Part shown: positions 1 through 10,790 of the stretch, piece after piece
Layout of the letters: each line of letters opens with the position of its first letter
Numbering within the stretch: position 1 is the stretch's first letter
Origin: Cunninghamia lanceolata
Taxonomy: Eukaryota > Streptophyta > Pinopsida > Cupressales > Cupressaceae
Assembly: GCA_027924645.1 (NCBI GenBank)
Contig: BSBN01001965.1
Location: forward strand, 16,048,001 to 16,112,000
Direction of reading: 5' to 3'
Length of the DNA stretch: 64,000 nucleotides
Made by a program: the position numbers and the translations under genes
The notes under the pieces: model-generated
Database searches by the model: none
What the model was told of the DNA's origin: nothing
Seen by the model: the letters and a program-made list of their open reading frames with translations, nothing else

Positions 1-270
1 CCTGTATAAACTGATAAGCCAGGCCTCTGCCTCAGCTTCCTCTGTGGTCCTGATGAATGTAGGAGGGTTCAACCTCAATATGTCCCTAATGGGATCTCCT
101 CTATCTCTGTGCCCCTTGATAGGCTCATTTTCTTGATAATCATAAGGCCTGTGACCCAAGTGCTCTACACACACTATCTCATCCTGCCTAGCCTGATGTG
201 GGGGGCTCCTGCTATAGGCCGTATTGGCCGAACCAACCTCCTCTGTCTCTGGCAGCTTGATGTAAGCCTC
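1..270 (-). pseudogene. Ty3/gypsy gag fragment, downstream part (minus strand)
   Basis: Read on the minus strand from 270 to 1, one frame stays open and continues the gag that starts at 5782, after removal of the element at 271-5546. It contains EAYIKLPETE, then a hydrophilic linker, then RDPIRDILRLNPPTF followed by EAEAWLISLYR. That pattern (leucine/proline block, PPTF, acidic run, WL) is the usual entry into the gypsy capsid domain. No ATG is expected here because the start lies beyond the insertion; the rest runs off the window's left edge. Gag proteins form the cytoplasmic virus-like particle. The gypsy assignment rests on motif pattern and on the PBS/LTR downstream; the lineage is undetermined. 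Confidence 0.7.
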
Positions 271-1838
271 TGGTGCAGGAGCACCCTCGAAAATCTAAAA
301 GTTCTTGTGCAGGAGCACCTTGTAAATCTAAAAATTCCTCACATTTCAAGAAATGTTATGTAAAAGCTTTTGAGCCATGTTAAATGAATATAGGAACGTG
401 TCATAAAGGATTAATGTGATGTAACCGAACTGTCTGTTTTATAAACGGTCGTCGGTTGGTGGTTCATCTCCCACCACGTAATGTAACTGTTGGCATAGGT
501 GTCATTCTCTAGCAAAAGTCTGTATCTATAAAAGAATGTGGACAGACCAAAAAGGTAGAGGTAGATGTAAGGGAGAGACAGAGTGAAAAGAAACTGTATG
601 TACCTTTTGAAATAGAAGAAATAGAAGGATTGTTGTGTTCTGGTGCAATCACAGTGAATCTCGTTTGGGGTCATTCCACTGGAGGATTTCTCTGAAATCA
701 GTGGAATGCCCCCCCCCCCCGATTTGTTAATTCATTTTATGTACAGTGTCCCATGTTTTTAAGTTTGGTTTCATTTCTGTAGAAATAAGTTGCGTCTGTG
801 TGTTGTTTGGTTACAATGATTACAGAGGAGGAATGGTGCATTTTGTTTATATACTGTGTTTGCTTGGTGAATATTCTATGTGTATTCGTCAGTTGTGTCT
901 GTAGGTACATCGCTGAACAGTTCGGGTGTCAAACAAGTCAAAAGGTATGTTCTGAAGCATCGGCGCGAGACATTGAACCTCATCGTTGAACCATCGCATG
1001 GAACCAGTTCATTCGGTTCAATGGTTCATGGGTTCAAGTCAACGGTTCACGTGAAGGGTTCAATCCAATGGTTGAAGGTGACGGTTCAATGTAAAGGTTC
1101 AAGGAAATGGTTCAAGCGAAGGGTTCAACAGTCTAGCCAAAGGAGGGAAGACTAAAGGTTCCATCGGGGAGAGATGTGTGTCGGCGTAAGATTTGGAGAG
1201 GGAGCAGATAACTGTATGTCTTGGCGATAGGGTGGTTGGTGTCGGCGAGAGAGGGACATCGGGGAGACTTCCCGTGGCTAGGCTGACAGTGCAAGTCCCA
1301 CCGATGATAGGTTTGACTGAAGGCATCAGGATGATCCAAGGCATTGGTACAAGCTTCATTCCTTACACCGATGGTGTATGTCACACCGACCGAGAAGAAA
1401 GATGGAAGTCTTCATAAGCATATCGGCATGAGATCTAGTATCGGCAGATGAGGAAAATGTGTTGCTGATGGTCCAAGTCATGCCGACGGGTCAATGTTCA
1501 ACGGAGCAAAGATGTATTAAGCCATCGGTGAGAGTAGTGGACGGTCTAGCCGATAATAGTTATGTCGGCATGAGAGGGGTGCATCGGTGTGAAATGTCTT
1601 GAAGTGGCCGATAACCATTGTCAGCCCGATAAGGGCATGTCGGCGAAACATTTTGTATTATCCTGCCGATAGGCACATGATCGAAGTCACTCATCGGTGT
1701 GAGATATGTATCGGTGAAGGACTCTTTAGTTTGACCGATGGAGTATAGTATTGCCAATATACACTGTAAAGGCTATTTTGTGGGCTTCAAAGGAGTCTTC
1801 AACCCGTATTATATGTTCAACTGGGTCCCTCTGCATTA
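271..1838 (+). repeat. LTR copy 1 of three-LTR element
   Basis: 1568 bp, starting TGGTGCAGGAGCACC and ending CTGCATTA, where CA has become TA. It contains a poly-C run near 711, nine exact GGTTCA motifs (about 1013-1128), and then a field of CCGAT/TCGGC motifs (about 1155-1760). Short open frames here are identical or nearly so in copy 2 and are not genes. Confidence 0.85.
526..534 (+). promoter_or_regulatory. Putative TATA box of LTR (copy 1)
   Basis: CTATAAAAG, about 255 bases into the LTR. The same box is conserved at 2102-2110 in copy 2 and 4236-4244 in copy 3, so it is a good candidate for the element's core promoter. The transcription start is not known. Confidence 0.5.
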
Positions 1839-1846
1839 GATTGGTA

Positions 1847-3410
1847 TGGTGTAGGAGCACCCTCGAAAATCTAAAAGTTCTTGTGCAGGGGCACCTCGTA
1901 AATCTAAAAATTCCTCACATTTCAAGAAATGTTATGTAAAAGCTTTCGAGCCATGTTAAATGATTATAGGAACATGTCATAAAGGATTAATGTGATGTAA
2001 CCGAACTGTCTGTTTTATAAATGGTGGTCGGTTGGTGGTTCATCTCCCACCACGTAATGTAACTGTTGGCATAGGTGTCATTCTCTAGCAAAAGTCTATA
2101 TCTATAAAAGAATGTGGATAGACCAAAAAGGTAGAGGTAGATGTAAGGGAGAGACAGAGTGAAAAGAAACTATATGTACCTTTTGAAATAGAAGAAATAG
2201 AAGGATTGTTGTGTTCTGGTGCAATCACAATGAATCTCGTTTGGGGTCATTCCACTGGAGGATTTCTCTGAAATCAGTGGAATGCCCCCCCTGATTTGTT
2301 AATTCATTTTATGTACAGTGTCCCATGTTTTTAAGTTTGGTTTCATTTCTGTAGAAATAAGTTGCGTCTGTGTGTTGTTTGGTTACAATGATTACAGAGG
2401 AGGAATGGTGCATTTTGTTTATATACTGTGTTTGCTTGGTGAATATTCTATGTGTATTCGTCAGTTGTGTCTGTAGGTACATCGCTGAACAGTTCGGGTG
2501 TCAAACAAGTCAAAAGGTATGTTCTGAAGCATCGGCGCGAGACATTGAACCTCATCGTTGAACCATCGCATGGAACCAGTTCATTCGGTTCAATGGTTCA
2601 TGGGTTCAAGTCAACGGTTCACGTGAAGGGTTCAATCCAATGGTTGAAGGTGACGGTTCAATGTAAAGGTTCAAGGAAATGGTTCAAGCGAAGGGTTCAA
2701 CAGTCTAGCCAAAGGAGGGAAGACTAAAGGTTCCATCGGGGAGAGATGTGTGTCGGCGTAAGATTTGGAGAGGGAGCAGATAACTGTATGTCTTGGCGAT
2801 AGGGTGGTTGGTGTCGGCGAGAGAGGGACATCGGGGAGACTTCCCGTGGCTAGGCTGACAGTGCAAGTCCCACCGATGATAGGTTTGACTGAAGGCATCA
2901 GGATGATCCAAGGCATTGGTACAAGCTTCATTCCTTACACCGATGGTGTATGTCACACCGATCGAGAAGAAAGATGGAAGTCTTCATAAGCATATCGGCA
3001 TGAGATCTAGTATCGGCAGATGAGGAAAATGTGTTGCTGATGGTCCAAGTCATGCCGACGGGTCAATGTTCAACGGAGCAAAGATGTATTAAGCCATCGG
3101 TGAGAGTAGTGGACGGTCTAGCCGATAATAGTTATGTCGGCATGAGAGGGGTGCATCGGTGTGAAATGTCTTGAAGTGGCCGATAACCATTGTCAGCCCG
3201 ATAAGGGCATGTCGGCGAAACATTTTGTATTATCCTGCCGATAGGCACATGATCGAAGTCACTCATCGGTGTGAGATATGTATCGGCGAAGGACTCTTTA
3301 GTTTGACCGATGGTGTATAGTCGTGCCGATATACACTGTAAAGGCTATTTTGTGGGCTTCAAAGGAGTCTTCAACCCATATTATATGTTCAACTGGGTCC
3401 CTCTACATCA
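1847..3410 (+). repeat. LTR copy 2 of three-LTR element
   Basis: 1564 bp, starting TGGTGTAGGAGC and ending CTACATCA. It is separated from copy 1 only by GATTGGTA (1839-1846), which equals the first eight bases of the internal region at 3411. Its central ~1 kb is almost identical to copy 1, while the first ~330 bp differs at about eleven positions. A PBS follows directly, so this copy is in the functional 5' LTR position. Confidence 0.85.
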
Positions 3411-3413
3411 GAT

Positions 3414-3427
3414 TGGTATCAGAGCTC
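3414..3427 (+). other. Primer-binding site, initiator tRNA-Met type
   Basis: TGGTATCAGAGCTC three bases after LTR copy 2. This is the commonest plant LTR-retrotransposon PBS and marks the start of the internal region. Confidence 0.85.
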
Positions 3428-3456
3428 AGTGAAAGAACTGGGCTATTTGTGTATTA

Positions 3457-3546
3457 ATTCTGTCACTGAATAGGCATAAAAAGTTATGAGTATTCTGTCA
3501 CTGAATAGGCAGAAAAAGTTGTGGGTATTCTGTCACTGAATAGGCA
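3457..3546 (+). repeat. 35-bp tandem repeat, three units
   Basis: The block ATTCTGTCACTGAATAGGCA begins at 3457, 3492 and 3527, an exact period of 35. It lies just inside the PBS of the three-LTR element. Confidence 0.85.
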
Positions 3547-3980
3547 GAAGAAGAAAGAAGAAGAAGAGAGAAGAGAAGCAAGAAGCTGAAAGAAAGAGTG
3601 CTAGAAAGGAATTTTGCTGACTTCCGGTTGCAGGTGCTGATTCACTCGCTACAGTGGGCAAATGAGAGATGGAGCCATAGGAGACGGTTCAAGGGCTTGA
3701 GAAGAAGGTCCAGTTGGTGTCGCCAAAAGTCCTGGGGAGAGAGACGAGAGAGGACTCCCAGGTGAGGGACAGAGGTGTTGGTGTAGCATGAAGGAGTGGA
3801 TTTCAATTGTTGCATTTCGGAGGCAGCCATTGATAGAAGGCACAGTTGAGGATGAAGAGAAATCAGCAGAGGCATCCAGTTGGCATTGAAGACATTGAGA
3901 AAGCCAAAAAAAAAAAAACATTGCAGGCTTTTCACTGAGCATTTCCATGGGACATGGAAATTTTTTCAAGTCTGGGAGTA

Positions 3981-5546
3981 TGGTGCAGGAGCACCCTCGA
4001 AAATCTAAAAGTTCCTATGCAGGGGCACCTCGTAAATCTAAAAATTCCTCACATTTCAAGAAATGTTATGTAAAAGCTTTCGAGCCATGTTAAATGAATA
4101 TAGGAACGTGTCATAAAGGATTAATGTGATGTAACCGAACTATCTGTTTTATAAATGGTGGTCGGTTGGTGGTTCATCTCCCACCACGTAATGTAACTGT
4201 TGGCATAGGTGTCATTCTCTAGCAAAAGTCTGTATCTATAAAAGAATGTGGACAGACCAAAAAGGTAGAGGTAGATGTAAGGGAGAGATAGAGTGAAAAG
4301 AAACTGTATGTACCTTTTGAAATAGAAGAAATAGAAGGATTGTTGTGTTCTGGTACAATCATAGTGAATCTCATTTGGGGTCATTCCATTGGAGGATTTC
4401 TCTGAAATCAGTGGAATGGCCCCCCCCTGATTTGTTAATTCATTTTATGTTCGGTGTCCCGTGTTTTTAAGTTTGGTTTCATTTCTGTAGAAATAAGTTG
4501 CGTTTGTGTGTTGTTTGGTTACAACGATTACAGAGGAGGAATGGTGCATTTTGTGTATATACTGTGTTTGCTTGGTGAATATTCTATGTGTATTCATCAG
4601 TTGTGTCTGTAGGTACATCGCTGAACAGTTCAGGTGTCAAACAAGTCAAAAGGTATGTTCTGAAGCATCGACATGAGACATTGAACCTCGTCGCTGAACC
4701 ATCTCATGGAACCGGTTCATTCGGTTCAATGGTTCACGGGTTCAAGTCAACGGTTCGTGTGAAGGGTTCAATGCAATGGTTGAAGGCGACGGTTCAATGT
4801 AAAGGTTCAAGGAAATGGTTCAAGCGAAGGGTTCAACAGTCTAGCCAAAGGAGGGAAGAGTGAAGGTTCCATCGGGGAGAGATATGTGTTGGCGTAAGAT
4901 TTGGAGAGGGAGCCGATAACTGTATGTCTTGGCGATAGGGTGGTTGGTGTCGGCGAGAGAGGGATATCGAGGAGACTTCGCGTGGCTAGGCCGACAGTGC
5001 AAGTCCCACCAATGATAGGTTTGACTGAAGGCATCGAGGTGATCTAAGGCATCGGCACAAGCTTCATTCCTTACACCGACGGTGTATGTCACACCGACCG
5101 AGAAGAAAGATGGAAGTCTTCATAAGCATATCGGCATGAGATCTAGTATCGGTAGATGAGGAAAATGTGCTACTGATGGTCCAAGTCATGCTGACGGGTC
5201 AATGTTCAATGGAGCAAAGATATATTAAGCCATCGGTGAGAGTAGTGGATGGTCTGGCCGATAATAGTTATGTCGGCATGAGAGGGGTGCATCGGTTTGA
5301 AATGTCTTGAAGTGGCCGATAACCATTGTCAGCGCGATAAGGGCATGTCAGTGAAACATTTTGTATTATCCTGCCGATAGGCACATGATCGAAGTCACTC
5401 ATCGGTGTGAGATATGTATCGGCGAAGGACTCTTTAGTTTGACCAACGGTGTATAGTCTTGCCTATATACACTGTAAAGGCTATTTTGTGGGCTTTAAAG
5501 GAGTCTTCAACCCGTATTATATGTTCAACTGGGTCCCTCTGCATCA
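3981..5546 (+). repeat. LTR copy 3 (3' LTR) of three-LTR element
   Basis: 1566 bp, starting TGGTGCAGGAGC and ending GCATCA, followed by the target duplication GCCTC. It is visibly more diverged from copies 1 and 2 in the GGTTCA and CCGAT fields than those two are from each other. Confidence 0.85.
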
Positions 5547-5782
5547 GCCTCCACACATGGTGCCTCTCGTGGCTCTATGTGGGGCTCTACACGAGGCTCT
5601 ACTATAGCTGGTGGAAGCCTATCTAAGATAGCCTGTAATAGCTGTGGTCCCATATCTGGTGGGGCCAGTGGTGCCTGCAGTACCTGAGGAACTGGTGGTG
5701 ACTATGGAACTGGATGAACCGATGGAACTAGCTGTACCGGTGCATCTAGCTGTACCGATGGAATTGGCTGACCCGGTTCCAT
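5547..5782 (-). pseudogene. Ty3/gypsy gag fragment, N-terminal part (minus strand)
   Basis: The likely start is the ATG at 5782-5780 (M-E-P-G-Q-P). The frame is Pro/Val/Gln-rich with short repeats (VQLDAP, VQLVPS, VHPVP), then QAILDRLPPAIVEPRVEP, and joins the segment at 270-1 in frame across the 5-bp duplication GCCTC. One in-frame TAG lies at 5702-5704, consistent with a CAG-to-TAG transition. About 160 bases upstream, on the same strand, is an initiator-Met type PBS (5941-5954), so this is the beginning of the element's internal region. The upstream leader 5783-5940 has no long frame. The product would be a capsid precursor; this copy is dead. Confidence 0.65.
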
Positions 5783-5940
5783 AGCTAATGAATCAGTGTG
5801 TACCTCTGTGGATGGAGTGCAACAGGTCTATGCTCGTCGAACTCATCTGGGAGGCATCCTACAAAATGAGGTAGCCACAAGTCAATCATAGTTGCGGAAA
5901 CAATAATGTGCCTAAAACAAGCCCAGTGTTTTAAAAACTC

Positions 5941-5954
5941 TAGCTCTGATACCA
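5941..5954 (-). other. Primer-binding site of minus-strand gypsy element
   Basis: On the minus strand the sequence is TGGTATCAGAGCTA, complementary to the 3' end of plant initiator tRNA-Met. It sits two bases inside the LTR edge at 5957. It fixes the orientation of the element: the 5' LTR lies to the right and gag to the left. Confidence 0.8.
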
Positions 5955-5956
5955 AA

Positions 5957-7252
5957 TGTCATGCCCACATCTCCCATATGCTCACAACACAAACACGCAT
6001 TTCATGCCCACATTTAACATGTGGTCATGACATGAACCACGAAAAACTTTTCTCCCTAACCCTAAGAACCACCTCACACGTGCTTGCATGCTTGGTGGCA
6101 ATACACCTGAGGTGTAAACATGACAACATATTCGATGAGGTGTAGGTTGTCTAGGGGTATACGACACGAAGTGTGTCGCTTCTAGTGTTAGACTAAATAA
6201 ACTTGAACCCTAAGTTTCCTAGGCGATGATGAAATTTGCCTGCAACGAACCCTAATTAAACTTGAATCGACAAGTGATTAATTATGATGACTAGATGGCA
6301 CGTGATTAAGTTGGGATGGTGGATTAAAATTATATAACACAGTGCATAAATAAACCCTAAAAATCTAGTGAAATTCTGGCAGCATAACGCATTTTCGTTA
6401 AACGCAAATATAAATTTTAAAATGAATTCACCAACAAGAAAATAAATTTTATAAGTAAAATTAATTAAAACTTAAGGTCAAAATTTACATAAAACACCAA
6501 TAAGAAAACTAATAAATTAAACGATTAATTAAATATTAAATTAACTTAGAACAATATCAATAATATTTGTAAAATGATGAAATTGAATTAAAACGACAAT
6601 ACAATGGTTGAAATCAACTGACAAACCGAGTTCATTATTAAACCTAATCTTGGCGTAGTGTTTAATAATTCACTCGAAAAAAATTAAATAGATGAGGGAG
6701 GAGGGTTTAAATAACCCTCCCCATAAAATAATAATAATAATAAAACCGATTATAATAATCAATGTAAAAATCAACGATAAAATAATTCAATAATTTAAAA
6801 CAGTAAAATAACAAGGGAAAAGAAATTCTCTCCAATCAAAAATAAAATAATCCTTCTCAAAGGATAAATTCAATTCACAAGCCAACCCGAAAATCAATTT
6901 GCAACAAATCACCCATTTAAATTTGGATACAAATTATACATCTCCCAAGAGTTAAGTTTAAGTCAATACATGAAAAAAAAAGAGGTTTAATAAATTTTTT
7001 TAAAAAAAAAGCAAATCAACCTCCTCTCAAAATTCCCCTCAAATAAATTTAAAAAAAAAAACAATATTGTTTTCTAAAATTAGAATGCCCTAATTAGAAA
7101 TATCACTAAGTTCCTAATTCATAACCCTATTCATATTTTCTAAGTTCTCTTCATTGCCATAATTTCTTCTTCTCTATTCTTCTCAAGCCCTAATCTCTTA
7201 TTTTCACTTCTTTTGTTTTGAATTTTCTTTTTTCTTTTTTTCCTTCTTGCAG
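5957..7252 (-). repeat. 5' LTR of minus-strand gypsy element, outer edge unresolved
   Basis: The inner edge is clear: on the plus strand the LTR begins TGTCATGCCC at 5957, so on the minus strand it ends in ...GGGCATGACA just before the PBS. The outer edge cannot be placed because the other LTR is not in the window; the end given here is only a convenience, and the LTR may extend further right. The stretch is AT-rich, has no long frame, and includes a small perfect hairpin at 6162-6178 (CGACAC, 5-base loop, GTGTCG). Confidence 0.45.
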
Positions 7253-7816
7253 GTTTAGGGTTTGAGGGCAACAATGGAGGCCATGGTTGGGATGCCATAT
7301 TCACCCACGGAGGTGAGCACATGGGGATTTCATTTTTTCTTTTTTTTTTTGTTTTTGTATGTAATCAGAATCACACACTTTTTTATCATTATTTTTTTTT
7401 TGGTGCTTATGTTGGAGGCAAGAATCAAGTGGGAGAGAGAGCCGTTGGTGGTAGTGAATGTGCAGAGGGCAGAGGTCGTGGTCCGATGGCATGGTTGGTG
7501 GCGAGGTTACCGGTGGCGGAGCATAGCGTGGGCAGTGGTGGCGGATCACAGCAGGTAGCGAGAGTGGTGGCACAGTGGTTGGGGGTTTGGGAGCCGCGGA
7601 GGGCGGCGGGAGTGTTGGCCGCGGAGGGCGGCAGAAGTGGAGGCACTATGCACGGGCTGTGGGGTAAGGGGGTCATGGGGGGGTTAATGGTAGTGGGGTT
7701 TGGGGGGTGTGGGGGAGGCAGAGCCTCCGCCCACACCCGCAGGTGTGGGCGATGCAGAGCCTCCACCCACACCCCTTTGTTTGTAATACTATTGGACTGT
7801 GGACACTGCCCATAGT
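7253..7816. other. G-rich patch with hairpin; no gene supported
   Basis: Between 7420 and 7760 the plus strand turns strongly G-rich, in contrast to AT-rich surroundings. G runs at about 7663-7715 satisfy a G-quadruplex pattern (five or more runs of four or more G). At 7729-7750 a perfect 9-bp stem (GCCCACACC / GGTGTGGGC) encloses a 4-base loop. The 164-codon plus-strand frame at 7321-7815 follows the G-rich composition and shows no domain. A 60-base exon-like segment (7253-7312) lies between a good acceptor (pyrimidine tract, TTGCAG) and a donor (AG/GTGAGC). Confidence 0.4.
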
Positions 7817-10790
7817 CTGTCCCTTGTTTTTTTTTAATATTTTTTTTAAAATATAAATCTATACCTCATTCTATTATGTGTGTATATATATAACATGACT
7901 GTATATATTTTATATATACTCAACATATATACATTTTTTTCTTGTATTTTTCTCTTAGCTCTGGTATATACACAGGAATAATCCTAGAGGCAGCCTCATG
8001 ACTCAAACAGAATACTATATTGTAGTATATAGCATAAATAAACTAATAGCCTCTTTTTTTTTTAAATGAGTATATACACAGAATGTAGGATGTTCCTTTG
8101 AGACTTCACTTGAAATCACAGAAATCAGATCTACTTTCCTTCTTTTCTTTCTGATATGCATTAAAAATCATTCTTTAACTAAGATTATAATCCTTACTTA
8201 AAGAGGATATTAACAGAAATGTAAACAAAATAACAGTTGCATCTATAAATATACACTTTTCACTAATTTGTATAAACAATGGTTTAACAAGATATTACAT
8301 CCTTTCCTGAATTCAAATAAATAGTTGTCTAAGCAATGACCCCTTTTCTTTTGAATACATGCACAAAAATAGAAAAATGCATTTCCTTCCTTTATCTACA
8401 ATATAATCTATCAGTAAAACATAAATTCATTTCTCATGCAAATCTCTATTCTTAACTCACCTCATAGGAGAATTTAAATAGTATTTAAATAGAATAAAAA
8501 CATTGTTTACATTACACAAATTTGTTTTGATAACTAACTTCATAAAACATGATATAAACAGCATTGAATAGAACAACATAATGGTTTACATTTCTATATT
8601 TATTCTAGCCATCTCTATGGCAGATGTCTTAGTAATCTTATACCAGAAAAATGAACACAATAAGGCCATAATGGCCATGGCTTCAATAGCCACTAAACAC
8701 TACAAAGGCCACACCAAAAGGGCTCCATGACTACTTCGCTTCTCTTCTCACAACCTGCAACAACAAGACAACAAACTAGCCACTATAAAAGGAAAAGCTC
8801 TCCTCCCTTCCATAGACCCACAATTGGGTCACCCCCGAGCTAGGGAGATAGGGAATTCACATAGGGTTCCATTCCACAACAAAATCAAACACTAAACACA
8901 AACACCCCATAGGATTAACACAATACTTAACTCATGTAAATGAGTTTGGTGAGGGTAGGGAATGGACCCCTCAACTTCAAAGGGCTCCCCAGATGATGGT
9001 AAAGGAAACAAAACTCTTCTCATGGCCTCAAGCCAAAATCCCCAAAACACCACAAACCACCAATGTCACAAATAAGTTACATGGCACTCCTGCCATTCAG
9101 ATATCTCCTCCTCAAATAATAAGCCCTCAAGGCATAAACACATACTGTGGGTGAGACCTCAAGGAGCTTCCTTTCCCCTACCCATACAAGTTGAGCATTA
9201 CCTCCATTAGAGGTGCTCTGACCATACTCCCAACCCAACAGCAAAATGTAAATAGAAAACAACCAAAATCTAAACACTAAACAATATAAAAGCAATGGTG
9301 AGAAAGCAAGATGAGAGGCCTACCTTCAAGGCCCTGATACTGGAGTAAGTTTGGTGTAGAGCTCCAAGCCTCTCCCAAGCCTTCCAACTTTTAGAATTTC
9401 TCCAACCTTCCCTAACTCCTCCAAATTAGAAAGGAAAAACTAAAATTTGCAAGCACTCTCAATTGCAAGGAAAAAGGCTAGAAAAGAAGAAGAACCCCCA
9501 CTCCTCTACAAGAGGAGCTATTATAGGCCATCCACTTGGCCTTGAGGGAATGGGAAGGTGACATTTGTCACCATCTCCTCCCTCCTGTTAAGGCCACTTG
9601 TAAGAGTGAGAAGGTAAGAGGATGACAAATGTCCTCCTCTCACTCCACCCCATCTCCACCTCATCCACTTGTGCTTCCACACAAGTGGGAGGGGGACAAA
9701 TGGTGAGTTGGATTCCCACTCACACCTCAAGAAGACAAGGGTCTTGATTGGTGGTCCCACTCACTTGGGAGTTTGGGAGGACTCTTGGAGACATCCCAAG
9801 TCTTCCTTGGGAATGATTCCCAAAAATTAGGGATGGGAGATGGGTTATTCCCAAGGCAAGGCCCATCCCCCATCTTCCCTCTTTCCAAATTCGTCACTTT
9901 TACTCAACCATGGTTTAGGATGACCTAAGGTGAGTCAAAACTAGGGTTAGGTAGTCCAAGTTGACCCAAGACTCATGGTTGACCACCTAGGGTAACTTTT
10001 GGGACCCTAGGGTTCATGAAAAGGGTTAAAATTTCACATTTAAATGGCCCAAAAATAATAATAAAAATACCAAGTGGCATAAATCAAATAAAACTTTACA
10101 ACACTTTATATTAATCAAAAATAAGAAAAAGAAAGGGTACTAAGGCTAAAAATAATTGAAATTAAACCAAGCACAATAAATCATCATTCAATTACACACA
10201 TGATCCTTATCCCTCTTGGGAATGGATCGGCTTTACAGGGAATAACATGGTGTGAATCCTACCTCCAATTTTCCGTGGCTAGGGAACGTAAAACCTGCAC
10301 ATCTCGATCAAGTGTCAGTCCTATCATGAAAAGTCATAGCCGAAGCAACTAAAATTAACTGCACGCAATCGAAATAAACATCAATACATAACTCCAAATT
10401 AAACTGCATTTTCCATCACATGTCAAATAGTTCACATCACATAAATACTAGAATCTCATAACAAAATAACATCTAATATAAATCCCATATATCAAACCAC
10501 AACATATCATCCAATATGACCGAATCAAATCACATGTATCAAATCAGTGAGATAAAACATCAAGTCTACATAATGAAACATAGTCACTAAGGTCTAATAG
10601 TGTCATCTATTGAATAGCATAATGATCAAATTATGGGAGGTAAAATAATCAGCCTCATAGTATCCGAGCATTTTCTTGGGCTCACTGGGTGGAATTTTTG
10701 CCAAAAAAATTTTGCAATGGCCTCCAAGCACTGTGATTATTGCAGTAGTTCTTTTTTCTTTGCATATATATTGTTCATTTCAATTGCAGG
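7817..10790. other. AT-rich intergenic stretch, nothing recognised
   Basis: No long frame and no protein motif. It contains poly-T runs (about 7828, 8050), TA-rich microsatellite-like DNA (about 7880-7935), and scattered GGGAGTTTGG/CCCAAG short repeats at about 9740-9870. It may include the outer part of the minus-strand gypsy LTR or older decayed elements. Confidence 0.4.

Larger units (their letters stand above)
3411..3980 (+). other. Non-coding internal domain of three-LTR element
   Basis: About 570 bp between PBS and 3' LTR with no recognisable gag, protease or polymerase motif. It contains the 35-bp tandem repeat, a purine-rich AGAAGAAG stretch (about 3546-3595), and a poly-A run near 3907. 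A short purine-containing end (CTGGGAGTA, 3972-3980) abuts the 3' LTR and would have to act as the polypurine tract; it is a weak one. The minus-strand frames of about 100 codons at 3642-3969 have no family signature. Confidence 0.7.
271..5546 (+). mobile_element. Non-autonomous LTR retrotransposon with three LTR copies
   Basis: Three direct copies of a ~1.57-kb LTR are arranged LTR, 8 bp, LTR, 570-bp internal region, LTR. The outer ends are TGGTGCAGG... and ...CTGCATCA, and the whole is flanked by the 5-bp duplication GCCTC (266-270 and 5547-5551). The second LTR is followed by an initiator-Met PBS (3414). The internal region holds no gag or pol, so the element could only move with enzymes supplied by another element. 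It sits inside the minus-strand gypsy gag, and removing it with one GCCTC restores that frame. The extra LTR most likely arose by tandem duplication of LTR plus the first 8 internal bases. Confidence 0.85.

Noticed and set aside
411..674. Recurring minus-strand frames of about 87 codons and plus-strand frames of about 91 codons in the LTRs at 271, 1847 and 3981
   Set aside because: Recurrence comes from the repeated LTR. The frames lie across the TATA region and the GGTTCA array and have no domain; copy 2 has already lost one of them.
7321..7815. 164-codon plus-strand frame in the G-rich patch, with a 115-codon minus frame opposite
   Set aside because: Long frames on both strands follow from GC-rich composition. 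The residues are Gly/Val/Arg or Pro/Ser/Thr-biased with no domain, and no element structure supports it.
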